The translations under genes were made by a program, and so were the position numbers. Of a stretch of DNA of 64,000 nucleotides, positions 62,340 through 64,000 are shown one piece after another. The notes under the pieces were generated by a model. It made no database searches. It saw nothing but the letters and a program-made list of their open reading frames with translations, and was not told where the DNA came from. The DNA is from an uncultured Paraprevotella sp. GTDB lineage: Bacteria; Bacteroidota; Bacteroidia; Bacteroidales; Bacteroidaceae. The first letter of the stretch is position 1. Every line of letters begins with the position of its first letter. Location: positions 1-64,000 of the forward strand of contig CALUIS010000003.1 of NCBI GenBank assembly GCA_944320765.1. Direction: 5' to 3'.

Positions 62340-63704
62340 CTATTTTTTAAGCATATTTATCATCTCGTCCGGTGTCAGGAGCGACTGCTCGCCCGTGGCC
62401 ATGTTCTTCAGCGTCACCTTCCCGGCCTGCATCTCGCTCTCGCCCACGATGGCCACGAACGGCACGGCCTTGGCGTTGGCGTAGCTCATCTGCTTCTTCA
62501 TCTTCGCGCTGTCGGGGTAAATCTCGCAACGCACGCCGGCCTGGCGGGCCTTTGCCATCACCGGCAGGCACCAGGCGGCCTCCGCCGCGCCGAAGTTCAC
62601 GAAAAGCAGCTCCGTGCCCGTCACCGTCTCCTTCGGATAAAGGTCCAGCTGGTTCAGCACGTCGAAGATGCGGTCGGCCCCGAACGAGATGCCCACGCCG
62701 CTCACGCCCGGCATACCGAAGATGCCGGTCAGGTTGTCGTACCGCCCGCCGCCGGTGATGCTGCCGATTTCCACATCGAGCGCCTTCACCTCGAAGATGC
62801 AGCCCGTGTAGTAGTTCAACCCGCGCGCCAGGGTCAGGTCCAGCTCCATCTCGTTGTGCAGGCCCAGCCCCTCCAGCGTGTCCAGCACGAACTCGCACTC
62901 CCCGATGCCTTTCATGCCGGTCTCGCTGCCGGCCAGCACCTCCTTCATCACGGCCAGCTTCTCCCGGTTCGTGCCGCTCAGCCGGATGATGGGTTGCAGC
63001 CGGGCCACCGCCTCCTCACTGAGGCCGTGGGCCGCCAGCTCGGCGTTCACATTGTCCAACCCGATTTTGTCCAGCTTGTCGATGGCCACGGTGATGTCCA
63101 CAATCTTGTCGGCCGCCCCGATCATCTCGGCGATGCCCGTCAGGATCTTGCGGTTGTTCAGCTTGATGCACACGCGGATGCCGAACTTCGTGAACACCGT
63201 GTCCACGATCTGCATCAGCTCCACCTCGTTCAGCAGCGAATCGCTGCCCACCACGTCCGCGTCACACTGGTAGAACTCGCGGTAACGCCCCTTCTGCGGA
63301 CGGTCGGCCCGCCACACCGGCTGGATTTGGTAGCGCTTGAAGGGCATGGCCAGCTCGTCGCGGTGCTGCACCACATAGCGGGCGAAAGGCACGGTCAGGT
63401 CGTAACGCAAGCCTTTCTCGCACAGGCGGGCCGCCAGACGGTTGGCGTTCGCCCCATGAAGCTCCTCCGGAGCCACCCCCGACAGGAAATCGCCGGAGTT
63501 CAATATCTTGAAGAGCAGCTTGTCGCCCTCTTCCCCGTACTTGCCCATCAGCGTGGAGAGGTTCTCCATGGCCGGAGTCTCTATCTGCTGGAAGCCATAC
63601 AAGGCATACACGCCCCGGATGGTGTCGAATATATAATTGCGCTTCGCCATCTCCACGGGCGAAAAATCGCGCGTCCCCTTGGGAATTCCCGGTTTCGTTG
63701 CCAT
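62340..63704 (-). CDS. hisS: Histidyl-tRNA synthetase
   Basis: The 454-residue class II synthetase charges tRNA-His. Motif 1 is [11 protein letters not shown], motif 2 is [14 protein letters not shown], and the histidine-specific [14 protein letters not shown] is present. The C-terminal anticodon-binding domain runs from about 355. A leading [14 protein letters not shown] is the usual bacteroidal start. Confidence 0.97.
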   Translation of the reverse strand: MATKPGIPKGTRDFSPVEMAKRNYIFDTIRGVYALYGFQQIETPAMENLSTLMGKYGEEGDKLLFKILNSGDFLSGVAPEELHGANANRLAARLCEKGLRYDLTVPFARYVVQHRDELAMPFKRYQIQPVWRADRPQKGRYREFYQCDADVVGSDSLLNEVELMQIVDTVFTKFGIRVCIKLNNRKILTGIAEMIGAADKIVDITVAIDKLDKIGLDNVNAELAAHGLSEEAVARLQPIIRLSGTNREKLAVMKEVLAGSETGMKGIGECEFVLDTLEGLGLHNEMELDLTLARGLNYYTGCIFEVKALDVEIGSITGGGRYDNLTGIFGMPGVSGVGISFGADRIFDVLNQLDLYPKETVTGTELLFVNFGAAEAAWCLPVMAKARQAGVRCEIYPDSAKMKKQMSYANAKAVPFVAIVGESEMQAGKVTLKNMATGEQSLLTPDEMINMLKK

Positions 63705-63734
63705 ATATCACGTCTTTTTAAGATGATTCAGGCG

Positions 63735-63742
63735 CAAAATTA
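63735..63742 (-). promoter_or_regulatory. Promoter -7 box for hisS
   Basis: The minus strand reads TAATTTTG, an exact TAnnTTTG match 31 bases before the hisS start. Confidence 0.72.
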
Positions 63743-63819
63743 CACTTTTTTTTCATACCTCCCGGCATACACGGCTGAGATAATCTGCCGGAAGATGGCA
63801 GGAAACGTTTTTTTATTCC

Positions 63820-63827
63820 TAACTTTG
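63820..63827 (+). promoter_or_regulatory. Promoter -7 box for the partial gene at the window end
   Basis: TAACTTTG fits TAnnTTTG and lies 28 bases before the start at 63855. A TTTTTTT tract just upstream may contribute to the -33 region. Confidence 0.72.
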
Positions 63828-63854
63828 CAACTGATTAAAAAGACATTCAGACGT

Positions 63855-64000
63855 ATGAAGTTTTTTCGCAAATCCAAACCGGACGGGACGGAACCGGACG
63901 GACGCACGGCACGACCGGACGCAGAACCCCAACAACCCGCCCGCACCCCAGGGGCCGCCGGCGAAGAAGAGGCCCGGAAATGGTTCTCCGAACGCTTCGG
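63855..64000 (+). CDS. Partial gene cut by the window end, unknown function
   Basis: Only the first 48 codons are visible: a short basic start (MKFFRKSKPDG) followed by a low-complexity Pro/Arg/Glu/Ala stretch and EEEARKWFSERFG. The charged, low-complexity N-terminus suggests a cytoplasmic linker, but no family can be named. It has a good promoter box, so it is probably real. Confidence 0.5.
   Translation, partial: MKFFRKSKPDGTEPDGRTARPDAEPQQPARTPGAAGEEEARKWFSERF

Overview
The window reads as a chromosomal segment of a GC-rich member of the Bacteroidales, most likely Bacteroidaceae or a close relative. Three things point there. About two dozen genes are preceded by an exact TAnnTTTG box, the -7 element of the Bacteroidetes primary sigma factor. 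The gene content is typical: a four-gene Na+-pumping methylmalonyl-CoA decarboxylase operon, DUF4251, DUF2874/PepSY-like, dispanin and DUF975 proteins, CcsB/CcsA haem export, and GH127, GH43 and GH38 secreted glycosidases. The intergenic style also fits, with few Shine-Dalgarno sequences. No rRNA, tRNA, CRISPR array, phage or transposase gene was recognised.

Layout. 0-5 kb: a metal-handling block with an HMA-AraC regulator, a CopA ATPase carrying a CopZ-like C-terminal domain, and an EFR1-type flavodoxin/ferredoxin. 5.8-8.2 kb: an orphan galactitol-type PTS IIC permease with a KduI isomerase that carries a signal peptide. 8.3-12.1 kb: a PepSY-like protein, then ccsB-ccsA and a triheme cytochrome c peroxidase. 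12.2-16.6 kb: an operon of phosphate-selective-type porin, four-repeat lamin-tail lipoprotein and phytase-like esterase lipoprotein. 16.7-26.8 kb: housekeeping genes (amidase, DHA2 MFS pump, Mrp, TrmB, small membrane proteins, IlvE, XseA/XseB, MnmA). 27.6-31.8 kb: the methylmalonyl-CoA decarboxylase operon, whose OadG-like subunit has an N-terminal lamin-tail domain. 32-34.5 kb: MATE pump, cytidylate-kinase-like protein and phosphoesterase in overlapping frames. 34.4-54.4 kb: secreted enzymes (two divergent GH127, one frameshifted; PI-PLC/VCBS; GH38; two GH43) mixed with xth, NlpC/P60, Smr, queA and Nudix. 54.4-64 kb: DjlA-like, GroESL, a membrane protein, DNA/RNA nuclease, AlkD-like, acetyltransferase, DUF4251, HisS and the start of one more gene.

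How the genes work together. The copper block looks like sensing, export and redox handling. The decarboxylase operon is the last step of the succinate-propionate pathway and drives a sodium gradient. The porin/lamin-tail/phytase operon looks like organophosphate scavenging. The secreted enzymes include activities that could act on plant hydroxyproline-rich or arabinogalactan glycoproteins, but no SusC/SusD pair is present.

The least explained sequence is non-coding. A large dispersed element occurs three times in the same orientation (about 5.1-5.7, 26.9-27.5 and 61.26-61.79 kb), with shared inverted repeats and a 32-nt identical block in two copies. A separate hairpin repeat family occurs at 8.8, 40.4 and 44.6 kb. 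A helically phased array of small palindromes lies at 40.3 kb. These are the best candidates for something undescribed.
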